Below, one piece after another: positions 1 through 10,674 of a stretch of 16,981 bases of DNA. The notes beneath the pieces are model-generated. The model was not told where the DNA came from. It saw only the letters and a list, made by a program, of their open reading frames with translations, and did no database searches. Location: contig CAMDLJ010000014.1 of NCBI GenBank assembly GCA_945901665.1, forward strand, positions 1 to 16,981, given 5' to 3'. How positions within the stretch are numbered: the stretch's first letter is position 1; each line of letters starts with the position of its first letter. Source of the DNA: Bordetella parapertussis. GTDB taxonomy: Bacteria > Pseudomonadota > Gammaproteobacteria > Burkholderiales > Burkholderiaceae. Made by a program: the position numbers and the translations under genes.

Positions 1-701
1 TCCACCGGTTTGAGGCTGCGGTCAAAGTGGGAACTCGCTGGCATGTAGCGCAAGGCCACACCGGTGCGGCGTTGTCCCGATGTATTGGCCTTGGCGCCAT
101 GGATCATGTAAACATCGTGCATCGACATCTGGCCAGGCTCGAGCTCCAAATCCATCGCTTGTGCTTCTTCAAACGCCCCATCGGCCATGCGTTGGTTCAA
201 GGTCACATCGGTGCGGTCTTCGTGCAAATGGGGATGCAGGTGCTTGCCCTTGTGCGAGCCAGGGATCACCCGCAAGCAGCCATTGGCCCGGGTGCTGGGG
301 TCCAACGCCACCCACACCGTGCAAGTGGCCAAGGGGCGGATGGGCCAATAGTGACCATCTTGGTGCCACGGGGTTTCATAACCTTCGCTGGCCGGTTTGC
401 AAAACACATGACACCCCCACAGCACGATGTTGGGGCCGATCAGTTGCTCAACCAAGTCGATGATGGGCGGGTGCATGGCCAAGTCCAAAAAGGCTTGGCT
501 GCCGCGCACACCTTCATCGTTTTTGCCTTCGATGTGCGCGCTGACCAGCTTTTCAGGTCGCACGCCAGGGTTGTCGCGCAGCAAGGTTTCCAAGGCGTTT
601 TGCACCTTGGACAGCACCTCTGGTTCCAGCCGATAGCTGGGCACCAGACAACCTTGGCTCTGATAATTTGTCACATCTTGGGGACTCAAAAAAGCGCGCA
701 T
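1..701 (-). CDS. Phytanoyl-CoA dioxygenase (PhyH) family protein, partial (C-terminus beyond window)
   Basis: This is a Fe(II)/2-oxoglutarate-dependent oxygenase, cut by the left edge after 233 codons. The translation starts MRAFLSPQDVTNYQSQGCLV, the usual PhyH N-terminus. It carries the iron-binding H113-Q-D115 in a PWHQDGHYW context, a distal iron histidine at H201 (MIHGAKAN), and an arginine 11 residues later (R212) in the position that binds 2-oxoglutarate. VALDPSTRANGCLRVIPGSHK around residues 131-151 is the family's core strand. The start at 701 is chosen because an AAGGAG box lies at 708-713, six bases upstream. The gene begins only 17 bases after livF on the same strand, so it is very likely in the liv operon. 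The family hydroxylates many small molecules and acyl-CoAs; the substrate here cannot be read from sequence. Family assignment is firm, substrate unknown. Confidence 0.9.
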   Translation of the reverse strand, partial: MRAFLSPQDVTNYQSQGCLVPSYRLEPEVLSKVQNALETLLRDNPGVRPEKLVSAHIEGKNDEGVRGSQAFLDLAMHPPIIDLVEQLIGPNIVLWGCHVFCKPASEGYETPWHQDGHYWPIRPLATCTVWVALDPSTRANGCLRVIPGSHKGKHLHPHLHEDRTDVTLNQRMADGAFEEAQAMDLELEPGQMSMHDVYMIHGAKANTSGQRRTGVALRYMPASSHFDRSLKPV

Positions 702-718
702 GTTTGTCTCCTTGGACC

Positions 719-1465
719 TCATTCACCCAGATAAGCTGCCCGGACTTTGGGGTCGTTTAATAAATTTTTGGCCGCGCCGCTCAAGGTGATCAGGCCCGAC
801 TCCATCACATAGGCACGGTCGGCAATTTGCAAGGCCCGGCGTGCATTTTGCTCCACCAACAGCACGGTCATGCCCAGGGCCGCCACGCCTTGGATCACCT
901 CGAAAATTTTGTCCACCATCAAAGGCGATAAGCCCATGGAGGGTTCGTCCAGCAAAAGCAGTTTCGGTTGCGCCATCAAGGCCCGGCCCATGGCCAGCAT
1001 TTGTTGCTCACCCCCCGACAAGGTGCCCGCCAACTGACTGCGCCGCTCTTTGAGGCGGGGAAATGTGGTGAAGATGCGGTCGATATCGGCTTGGATTTGG
1101 GCCGCACCATCGCGGATGTAGGCGCCCATTTGCAGGTTTTCGAGAATCGTCATGCGGCCAAAAATGCCCCGCCCTTCCGGGACCATGCACAAGCCCTGGC
1201 GCACCAAATCCCATGCGCCCAAACCAGCAATGTCGGCGCCTTGGTAGCGAATGCGCCCGGCTTGGGCGCGCATGCCACCGGTGATGGCCTTCAAGGTGGT
1301 GGTTTTGCCGGCACCATTGGAGCCAATCAGGCTGACCAGCTCGCCGGGAAAGACTTGCAAATCCACGCCTTTGACCGCTTGGATGCCGCCATAGGCCAGG
1401 GCCAGTTGCTCCACTTGCAACAAGGCCGGGGCAGGTACAGACACGGTTTGCCCAGGATGTGCCAT
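719..1465 (-). CDS. livF: Branched-chain amino acid-type ABC transporter, ATP-binding protein LivF
   Basis: This is the second ATPase subunit of a Liv/HAAT importer, 248 residues, acting at the cytoplasmic face of the inner membrane with LivG. It shows Walker A GSNGAGKT (48-55), the ABC signature LSGGEQQ (149-155), Walker B LLLLDEP (169-175) and the LivF-typical VEQN, with Gln206 where most ABC ATPases have the switch histidine. The ATG at 1465 is preferred over an in-frame TTG at 1498, which would overlap livG by 32 bases and add a non-conserved leader. The gene starts one base after the livG stop, which suggests translational coupling. The transported substrate is inferred only from family; Liv-type systems also carry amides, urea and aromatic acids. 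Confidence 0.93.
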   Translation of the reverse strand: MAHPGQTVSVPAPALLQVEQLALAYGGIQAVKGVDLQVFPGELVSLIGSNGAGKTTTLKAITGGMRAQAGRIRYQGADIAGLGAWDLVRQGLCMVPEGRGIFGRMTILENLQMGAYIRDGAAQIQADIDRIFTTFPRLKERRSQLAGTLSGGEQQMLAMGRALMAQPKLLLLDEPSMGLSPLMVDKIFEVIQGVAALGMTVLLVEQNARRALQIADRAYVMESGLITLSGAAKNLLNDPKVRAAYLGE

Positions 1466-1466
1466 G

Positions 1467-2237
1467 TCAATGGGCCCCGGTGCCCAAATAGGCTTCAATC
1501 ACCTGGGGGTCGCGCTGGATCTGGGCCGGTGTGCCTTCGGCAATGCGCTGGCCATGATCGAGCACCGTGACCCGGTCGCACAGCCCCATGACCAACTTCA
1601 CATCGTGCTCAATCAGCAAGACCGTGCGTTGGTCGTTGCGAATTTTGTCGATCAAGGCGCGCAGTTGCAGCTTTTCGGTGGCATTCATGCCGGCAGCGGG
1701 CTCGTCCAAGGCGATGAGCAAAGGATCGGTGGCCAAGGCGCGGGCGATTTCCAAGCGGCGTTGGTCGCCATAGCTCAAAGTGCGCGCTTTGAAAGGCGCG
1801 TAGGTACCGATGCCCACATATTCGAGCAAGGCTTGGGCGCGCGCGGCGGTGTCGGCCTCTTCGGCACGAAAGCGGGCGGTGCGCCAAATGGCACCCCACA
1901 CCCCAGCGCTGGTGCGGCAATGGCGAGCGACCATGACGTTTTCCAAAGCGGTCATCTCAGCAAACAAGCGGATGTTTTGAAAGGTGCGGGCAATGCCCGC
2001 TTGCGCCACTTTGTGCACCGCACTGGGCTCATAGGTTTGGCCACCCAATTCGAATTGCCCACTGTCGGGGGTGTACAAGCCGGTGATGACATTGAAAAAA
2101 GTGGTTTTCCCGGCACCGTTGGGGCCGATCAGGCCATAGACCTGGCCACGCTCGATGCGCAAATCCACGCCAGTCAAAGCCTGCAAGCCGCCAAAGCGCT
2201 TGCCCACCCTACGCACGTTGAGCACCGCCTCGCTCAT
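1467..2237 (-). CDS. livG: Branched-chain amino acid-type ABC transporter, ATP-binding protein LivG
   Basis: This is the first ATPase of the Liv/HAAT importer, 256 residues. It has Walker A GPNGAGKT (38-45), the family block ARTFQNIRLF (83-92), the signature LSYGDQRRLE (154-163), Walker B LLIALDEPAAGMN (173-185) and the switch histidine H211. LivG proteins characteristically have the long insertion after the Q-loop seen here at about 100-135. The start at 2237 is chosen because MSEAVLNV begins the conserved domain and its ATG overlaps the livM stop as ATGA (2234-2237), a typical coupled start. The upstream in-frame extension to 2303 lies wholly within livM and looks non-homologous. Confidence 0.94.
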   Translation of the reverse strand: MSEAVLNVRRVGKRFGGLQALTGVDLRIERGQVYGLIGPNGAGKTTFFNVITGLYTPDSGQFELGGQTYEPSAVHKVAQAGIARTFQNIRLFAEMTALENVMVARHCRTSAGVWGAIWRTARFRAEEADTAARAQALLEYVGIGTYAPFKARTLSYGDQRRLEIARALATDPLLIALDEPAAGMNATEKLQLRALIDKIRNDQRTVLLIEHDVKLVMGLCDRVTVLDHGQRIAEGTPAQIQRDPQVIEAYLGTGAH

Positions 2238-3325
2238 GGGGCCCTCTGACACGGGGACGACTGGCCATGTTCGGGTGTCGGCCACAGGCCACGCGGGCGC
2301 CACAGCATGATGCCGATCATGGCCAAGGCGATCAGCAATTGGCGCAAAATTGCTGGGTCAAAACGTCCGCCAGTGAGTTGTTGCAGTGGGGCGGCGATCA
2401 AGCGCAGCACTTCGGGCAGGGCGGCCAACAAAACGGCGCCCAAAATCACGCCCGGCAAATGGCCCAAGCCGCCCAGCACCACCATGGCCACAATCATCAC
2501 CGACTCCATCAGGCTGAATGATTCGGGCGAGATAAAACCTTGAAACGCCGCAAACATGGCGCCAGCGACACCCCCAAAACTCGCGCCCATGGCAAAGGCC
2601 AGCAGTTTCAAGTCGCGGGTGTGGATGCCCATGGCCCGGGCCGCGACCTCGTCTTCGCGGATGGCCATCCAAGCTCGGCCAATGCGCGAACGCTCCATGC
2701 GATGGCACACAAAAATGCTGACCAAGACCAGGGCCAAAAACAAGTAGTAATAGAGGGTCACCGAAGGCAGCTCGATAAAGCCCAGGTCGAGTCGTTTGGA
2801 CAGGGGGTGCCCCAGCACCGACACCGCATCGATCGAACCCAAGCCTTTGGGCCCATTGGTGATGTTGATGGGTTGGTCCAGGTTGTTCATGAACACCCGA
2901 ATGATTTCACCAAAACCCAAGGTCACAATGGCCAAATAATCGCCGCGCAGCTTGAGGGTGGGCGCGCCCAGCAAAGCCCCAAAAAAAGCCGCCAATACGG
3001 CTGCCATGGGCAACACCGCCCACAAGCTCAGGTGCAAGCCATTGGGAAACCATGCCATCAAAGCCGGGAAGGTCTCCAGCAAATGGGGAGACGCCAGCAA
3101 GCCATATAAATAAGCGCCCAAGGCAAAAAAGGCCACATACCCCAGATCGAGCAGACCGGCATAGCCCACCACCACATTCAGGCCCAGCGCCAGCATCACA
3201 TACAACAGCGACATGTCTGCAATGCGCACCCAGGCATTGCCAAAACTTTGCAACACCAAGGGAAACGCCAACAACACCACCGCCCACAACCAGGCCTGCG
3301 ATGTCGAGGTGAAACGAATACCCAT
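2234..3325 (-). CDS. livM: Branched-chain amino acid-type ABC transporter permease LivM
   Basis: This is a polytopic inner-membrane permease of 363 residues, a usual LivM length. Many hydrophobic segments are visible, including the first helix at about 11-26, and LALGLNVVVGYAGLLDLGYVAFFALGAY at about 46-73, the LivM hallmark. The GDYLAIVTLGFGEIIRV stretch is the cytoplasmic coupling region that contacts the ATPases. The ATG at 3325 has an AGAGG box at 3329-3333; a TTG at 3340 would add five residues and overlap livH. The gene starts 11 bases after livH and overlaps livG by four bases. It works with LivH as a permease heterodimer. Substrate specificity normally comes from a periplasmic binding protein, which is not encoded in this window. 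Confidence 0.94.
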   Translation of the reverse strand: MGIRFTSTSQAWLWAVVLLAFPLVLQSFGNAWVRIADMSLLYVMLALGLNVVVGYAGLLDLGYVAFFALGAYLYGLLASPHLLETFPALMAWFPNGLHLSLWAVLPMAAVLAAFFGALLGAPTLKLRGDYLAIVTLGFGEIIRVFMNNLDQPINITNGPKGLGSIDAVSVLGHPLSKRLDLGFIELPSVTLYYYLFLALVLVSIFVCHRMERSRIGRAWMAIREDEVAARAMGIHTRDLKLLAFAMGASFGGVAGAMFAAFQGFISPESFSLMESVMIVAMVVLGGLGHLPGVILGAVLLAALPEVLRLIAAPLQQLTGGRFDPAILRQLLIALAMIGIMLWRPRGLWPTPEHGQSSPCQRAP

Positions 3326-3336
3326 GCGCCTCTGCC

Positions 3337-4266
3337 TCAAGCCCGATCGGCCACACGCTCACCGAGCAAGCCCGATGGGCGCAGGGTCAAGATGGCGATG
3401 AGAACCAAAAATGCAAAGATGTCGGTGTATTGGCTGCCCAATAAGCCGCCGGTCAGGACACCGATGTAGCCTGAACCAATGGACTCGATCAAGCCCAGCA
3501 ACAAACCACCGACCACGGCACCCGGCAAATTGCCAATACCGCCAAAAACCGCTGCTGTGAACGCCTTGAGACCGGGCAAAAAACCCATGTGGTGGTGCAC
3601 TGTGCCGTAGTTGGATGCCCACATCACGCCAGCAATGGCCGCCAGCACCGCGCCCATCACAAACGTGGCGGAAATCACCGTGTCGGGTTTGACCCCCATC
3701 AAGGCGGCCACGCGTGGGTTTTCAGCCGTGGCGCGCATGGCCCGACCCAAACGGGTGGCATTGACCACCCACATCAACACCGCCAAAGAAACGGCAGTGA
3801 CGCCCAAAATCATCACTTGGGTGGGCGTGATGACCGCACCAGCCAAGGCCATCGGCTCAGAGGGGAGCAAGGTGGGATAGGGTTTGTAATTGGGTTTCCA
3901 AATGATCATCGCCAAGGTCTGCAACAAGATGGAGACTCCAATGGCAGTGATCAAGGGCGCCAGTTTGGGCGCATTGCGCAGCGGGCGGTAAGCGATTTTC
4001 TCAATGGCGAAGTTCAAGGCCGCAGACACCACGCAGGCAATGATGACGGCCAACAACAAGACCAAAGGGGCAGACATGTCGGGTGAGGCCTCGCGCATCC
4101 AACCGATCGCGGTCCAACTGGTGATGGCGCCCACCATGAGCACCTCGCCATGGGCAAAGTTGATGAGGTTGATGATGCCGTACACCATGGTGTAGCCCAA
4201 GGCCACCAAGGCGTACATGCTGCCAATGACCAAGCCATTGATGATTTGCTGCAGAAAAATATCCAT
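3337..4266 (-). CDS. livH: Branched-chain amino acid-type ABC transporter permease LivH
   Basis: This is an inner-membrane permease of 309 residues and the first gene of the cassette. The N-terminus IINGLVIGSMYALVALGYTMVYGIINLINFAHGEV (residues 8-42) is the LivH signature, and AVFGGIGNLPGAVVGGLLLGLIES is the conserved region before the last helices. Hydrophobic segments alternate with short loops across the whole protein. ATG 4266 is the natural start; I see no good Shine-Dalgarno sequence just before it. Its promoter should lie in the 151-base gap behind rarA, or the cassette is read through from ftsK-lolA-rarA. The missing neighbour is a binding-protein gene, which often sits beside livH. 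Confidence 0.94.
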   Translation of the reverse strand: MDIFLQQIINGLVIGSMYALVALGYTMVYGIINLINFAHGEVLMVGAITSWTAIGWMREASPDMSAPLVLLLAVIIACVVSAALNFAIEKIAYRPLRNAPKLAPLITAIGVSILLQTLAMIIWKPNYKPYPTLLPSEPMALAGAVITPTQVMILGVTAVSLAVLMWVVNATRLGRAMRATAENPRVAALMGVKPDTVISATFVMGAVLAAIAGVMWASNYGTVHHHMGFLPGLKAFTAAVFGGIGNLPGAVVGGLLLGLIESIGSGYIGVLTGGLLGSQYTDIFAFLVLIAILTLRPSGLLGERVADRA

Positions 4267-4417
4267 TCGGTCGTATATGAAATGGGGCTATCGGTGTGAG
4301 ACCGGTTCCATGTATTTGTCTGCAAGTGAGCGGGTGTGCGCTGGGTGGCTCAGCGGTTAAAGACCATTCTAGACACGCCGGGCAGGACCGGGATCAATGT
4401 CCTGTGTTTTGAGGCGG
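4267..4417. other. rarA-livH intergenic region, with inverted repeat
   Basis: The 151 bases between two minus-strand genes hold no open reading frame that I believe. An inverted repeat CAGGAC / GTCCTG lies at 4383-4388 and 4399-4404 with a 10-base loop, about 14 bases beyond the rarA stop. On the minus strand it is not followed by a T run, so it is at best a weak or factor-dependent terminator of the ftsK-lolA-rarA unit. I found no well-spaced sigma-70 promoter for livH; a TTGATC and a TAGAAT on the minus strand are 20 bases apart, which is too far. Confidence 0.4.
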
Positions 4418-5722
4418 CTATTTTTTTGCGCGCTTGGCTTGGTGATTCGTTTCTCGCAGAGCTCGCATTTTTTCAGCAATTTTGATTTCCAAACCCCGCT
4501 CCACCGGTTCGTAAAGGGTGGGCGGCGTCATGCCCTCGGGCCAATAGCTTTCACCGGCGGCAAATGCGTCGGGTTCATCATGCGCATAGCGGTAGGCTTT
4601 GCCGTAGTCCAGGTCTTTCATCAAGGCCGTGGGCGCATTGCGCAGGTGCAGGGGCACCGGGCGGGTGCCATCGGCTTTGATGAGTTTTCGCACGCTGTTG
4701 TAGGCCTTGTAAACCGCGTTGGATTTGGGCGCAATGGCCAAATACACCACGCATTCGGCCAAGGCCAATTCACCCTCGGGAGAACCCAAGCGCTCATACA
4801 CTTCGGCGGCATCCAGCGCCAAGCGCAAGGCACGCGGGTCGGCCAGCCCAATGTCTTCGGCGGCCATGCGAATCATGCGCCGCGCCATGTACTTGGGCTC
4901 GGCCCCACCGTCGAGCATGCGCACCAACCAGTACAGCGCGGCATCGGGGTCGGAGCCGCGCACCGATTTGTGCAAGGCGCTGATGGTGTCGTAGAACTGC
5001 TCGCCACCTTTATCGTAGCGGCGCATGCGCTCGCCCAACACCTTCATCAACCATGCGTCACTCACCAGACTTAGCTTTTCGTGCTGAGCCGCCACCGCCA
5101 AGGTCTCCAAGGTGTTGAGCAATCGGCGCGCGTCGCCATCGGCATAAGCGATCAATCTTGCTTGGGCATCGTCTTCCAAGGCAGGCACGGCATGGATGGC
5201 GCGGGCTTTGTCAATGATGTGGGTCAAATCGACTTCCGACAAAGGCTGCAAAACATAGACTGCGGCCCTCGACAACAGCGCCGAGTTCACTTCAAACGAA
5301 GGGTTTTCGGTGGTTGCGCCAATGAAGGTGAACAGCCCCGACTCGACATGCGGCAAAAACGCATCTTGCTGGATTTTGTTGAAACGGTGCACCTCATCGA
5401 CAAAAACAATGGTGCGCTTGGGGGCCAAGGAATCTCGCTCAGCCAGCGCCTTGTCCACTGCTTCACGGATTTCTTTCACGCCGCCCAACACTGCGCTGAT
5501 GGCCAAAAACTGCGCATCAAAAGCGTCGGCCATTAACCGTGCAATGTTGGTTTTGCCAACCCCCGGTGGGCCCCACAAAATGCAGCTGTGGGGTTGGCCC
5601 GATTCAAACGCCACCCTCAGGGCCATGCCCTCGCCCAACACCTGCTGCTGACCAATCACTTCGCTCAAACTGCGCGGGCGCAGGCGTTCTGCCAAAGGGG
5701 TGTGCGCAGCATTGGCACTCAT
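4418..5722 (-). CDS. rarA: Replication-associated recombination protein A (AAA+ ATPase RarA/MgsA)
   Basis: This is a cytoplasmic AAA+ ATPase of the RarA/MgsA/WRNIP1 family, 434 residues, matching the family length; it acts at stalled replication forks. The N-terminus PLAERLRPRSLSEVIGQQ (9-26) is diagnostic. It has Walker A GPPGVGKT (51-58), Walker B with DEVHRF (109-114), sensor 1 GATTENPSFEVN (135-146) and the arginine-finger SR at 151-152. The C-terminal part contains the tetramerisation region with ALYWLVRMLDGGAEPKYMARRMIR. The reading frame is open upstream to 6025 but that part is inside lolA, so ATG 5722 (MSANAAHTPL) is chosen, 22 bases after the lolA stop. The order ftsK-lolA-rarA is a well-known proteobacterial arrangement and supports the call. 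Confidence 0.95.
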   Translation of the reverse strand: MSANAAHTPLAERLRPRSLSEVIGQQQVLGEGMALRVAFESGQPHSCILWGPPGVGKTNIARLMADAFDAQFLAISAVLGGVKEIREAVDKALAERDSLAPKRTIVFVDEVHRFNKIQQDAFLPHVESGLFTFIGATTENPSFEVNSALLSRAAVYVLQPLSEVDLTHIIDKARAIHAVPALEDDAQARLIAYADGDARRLLNTLETLAVAAQHEKLSLVSDAWLMKVLGERMRRYDKGGEQFYDTISALHKSVRGSDPDAALYWLVRMLDGGAEPKYMARRMIRMAAEDIGLADPRALRLALDAAEVYERLGSPEGELALAECVVYLAIAPKSNAVYKAYNSVRKLIKADGTRPVPLHLRNAPTALMKDLDYGKAYRYAHDEPDAFAAGESYWPEGMTPPTLYEPVERGLEIKIAEKMRALRETNHQAKRAKK

Positions 5723-5744
5723 GGGTTGGTGGTCAACAAACAGC

Positions 5745-6392
5745 TCAGGGCCTGAGCACTTCGACGCCAGCAGGTGGGCTGAACTGGAAACCAGATGGCC
5801 CCAAACCTGGGGGGTTGGTCTCGATCTGATCAAACACCAAAACAGACCGCTGACCCATGGCGTCGGCCATCTCCAAGCGCGCCAGCTGCACCCCTGTGCT
5901 TGACACACGCAGGCCCAAGCGCATGGATTGCATGCTTGCATCCTTGGACACCGGTGTGGCCTGCACCCATTGCAAACCCTCTTGATCGGGCAGGGGCTGC
6001 AATTGAAAATCTTTTTGCAAGGCACTCACGTCGCTGGCCATGGCAATCACCGCCATGGGCGTGGCACCCAAGGCTTGGCCCTGGCCACGGGCGGTGGCTT
6101 GCTTGAGTTCTGCGTCGTAAATCCAAAGCGTTTTGCCATCGGCCACGATGGATTGGGCAAAAGGCTTTTGATAGTCCAGTCTGAAGTGCTGGGGGCGCAT
6201 GAAGGCAAAAGAGCCCGTGGACTGCTTGGTGCGGGGCGCTTGGCCAGACTTGGACGGCAAGGTCACGGTTTGTACAAATTGGGCCCGTCCACTGCGGGTG
6301 TTTTTTAAAAACAAACCCAGGCTGTCCAAGGCATCAGCCTGCACTGAAGCGCAAGCAGTCCACCATGCCATCAGCACAATGATGTGTCGCAT
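5745..6392 (-). CDS. lolA: Outer-membrane lipoprotein carrier protein LolA
   Basis: LolA is the periplasmic chaperone that carries lipoproteins from the LolCDE complex to LolB at the outer membrane. The protein is 215 residues with a Sec-type signal peptide; MRHIIVLMAWWTACASVQA is followed by a likely cleavage before DALDSL. The mature part shows the family pattern: AQFVQTV near residue 40, GSFAFMRPQHFRLDYQKPFAQSIVADGKTLWIYDAELKQAT (61-101), and a C-terminal PAGVEVLRP. It starts one base after the ftsK stop and ends 22 bases before rarA, so it is almost certainly co-transcribed with both. Confidence 0.94.
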   Translation of the reverse strand: MRHIIVLMAWWTACASVQADALDSLGLFLKNTRSGRAQFVQTVTLPSKSGQAPRTKQSTGSFAFMRPQHFRLDYQKPFAQSIVADGKTLWIYDAELKQATARGQGQALGATPMAVIAMASDVSALQKDFQLQPLPDQEGLQWVQATPVSKDASMQSMRLGLRVSSTGVQLARLEMADAMGQRSVLVFDQIETNPPGLGPSGFQFSPPAGVEVLRP

Positions 6393-6393
6393 G

Positions 6394-9787
<3,394 letters not shown>

Positions 9788-10068
9788 CCCCCAGAGCCCC
9801 TAGGGTGCCGCTGTAGCTCGTTGCCTGATTCTTGCCTTGCCATGGCTCCAGGCCCAAGTTAGCACCCACTTTCTTCCCAGTGGCATCGCTTTGGTTGCAA
9901 GGCCATCCGCCGCAGTCGGCCCAAGGATAATTTCAGGCTACAATGTATGGCTTATCTTTGATTAGGGGATAAGGGCCATGCCAAGGTGTGTGGTCCAGGG
10001 ATACCGCCCCCTTACCGGCGAGGTCAGGCCCGCAACCCGCTTGCAGGCCGTTTGAATGGAGTGTCCAC
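9788..10068. other. trxB-rpmB intergenic region
   Basis: The 281 bases between trxB and rpmB have no credible gene. I see no T-tailed hairpin just after trxB. The notable content is at 9939-9979 (promoter-like box and hairpin, listed separately), after which about 90 bases of leader precede rpmB. The leader also contains a C/G-rich stretch at about 10000-10050 with no clear stable structure by eye. Confidence 0.6.
9939..9979 (+). promoter_or_regulatory. Candidate rpmB promoter minus-10 box with overlapping leader hairpin
   Basis: TACAAT at 9939-9944 is a good minus-10 candidate for the rpmB-rpmG unit; no clear minus-35 is visible. It is followed at once by an inverted repeat: ATGGCTTATC at 9947-9956 pairs with GATAAG (9968-9973) and CCAT (9976-9979), giving ten base pairs with a two-base bulge and an 11-base loop. 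Transcription from the box would begin near 9951, so the inner CTTATC/GATAAG stem would be the extreme 5' end of the mRNA. It could instead be a protein-binding operator. Confidence 0.4.
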
Positions 10069-10302
10069 ATGGCACGCGTATGTGAAGTCACGGGCAAAGG
10101 CCCGATGGTGGGAAACAATGTCTCCCACGCCAACAACAAAACCAAGCGCCGTTTTCTGCCCAATCTGCAATACCGCCGTTTTTGGGTCGAAAGCGAAAAC
10201 CGCTGGGTGCGTTTGCGCGTGTCCAACGCCGCATTGCGCTTGATCGACAAAAAAGGCATCGAAGTGGTTCTCGCAGATTTGCGTGCCCGCGGTCAAGCCT
10301 GA
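10069..10302 (+). CDS. rpmB: 50S ribosomal protein L28
   Basis: The 77-residue product [20 protein letters not shown]... is a typical full-length bacterial L28, with the [12 protein letters not shown] block and basic character expected of a large-subunit protein. A GGAG box at 10058-10061 supports the ATG at 10069. It is followed 70 bases later by rpmG, the usual rpmB-rpmG pair, and both are probably transcribed from the promoter-like region near 9939. It has no CXXC zinc motif, only the conserved early cysteine at position 5. Confidence 0.97.
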   Translation: MARVCEVTGKGPMVGNNVSHANNKTKRRFLPNLQYRRFWVESENRWVRLRVSNAALRLIDKKGIEVVLADLRARGQA

Positions 10303-10372
10303 TACCACCCCCATCCCTGGCCTTCGCCCCATCGGGTTGAACGCTGAACAAACAGACTGAAAGGATTTCACC

Positions 10373-10543
10373 ATGGCTTCTAAAGGCGGACGCGAAAAAA
10401 TCAAGCTTGAATCTTCGGCTGGTACCGGTCACTTCTACACCACCAGCAAGAACAAGAAAACCATGCCCGAAAAAATGACGATCATGAAATTTGATCCCAA
10501 AGCCCGCAAGCATGTCGAGTACAAGGAAACCAAGCTGAAGTGA
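10373..10543 (+). CDS. rpmG: 50S ribosomal protein L33
   Basis: The 56-residue product begins [29 protein letters not shown] and ends EYKETKLK, a standard L33 of proteobacterial type. It has no cysteines, so it is the zinc-independent form. An AAGGA box at 10361-10365 fits the ATG at 10373. The gene lies 70 bases after rpmB and 20 bases before a strong terminator, closing the unit. It is easily missed by long-ORF searches. Confidence 0.97.
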   Translation: MASKGGREKIKLESSAGTGHFYTTSKNKKTMPEKMTIMKFDPKARKHVEYKETKLK

Positions 10544-10563
10544 TTCGGCTTGGCCATGAAAGG

Positions 10564-10591
10564 AAAAACCGCTCCTTGAGAGCGGTTTTTT
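10564..10591. terminator. Rho-independent terminator of rpmB-rpmG, likely bidirectional
   Basis: AAAAACCGCTC (10564-10574) pairs perfectly with GAGCGGTTTTT (10580-10590) around a five-base loop, followed by a further T. Because the left arm begins with an A run, the minus strand also reads as a hairpin followed by T residues, so it can also end transcripts of the convergent desaturase gene, whose stop is about 85 bases away. Flanking CCATGA (10554-10559) and TCATGG (10591-10596) extend the symmetry. Confidence 0.92.
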
Positions 10592-10674
10592 CATGGTCGG
10601 TCGGCTTCAATGATTGGCTTGAATGCTTGGGCGGTTTGATGGGAATCACGCCTCAGCCCTGGGCAAGCGCTGTT

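Noticed and set aside
27..734. Open frame of 235 codons on the plus strand at the left edge
   Set aside because: The opposite strand encodes a clear PhyH-family protein with all iron ligands; this frame is its shadow.
4383..4404. Inverted repeat CAGGAC/GTCCTG as an intrinsic terminator
   Set aside because: There is no T run after it on the minus strand, where rarA ends, and no plus-strand gene precedes it. It is kept only as an inverted repeat.
5723..6025. N-terminal extension of rarA by about 100 codons
   Set aside because: The extension lies inside lolA and is Cys/Trp/Arg-rich with no family similarity; the conserved RarA N-terminus begins at 5722.
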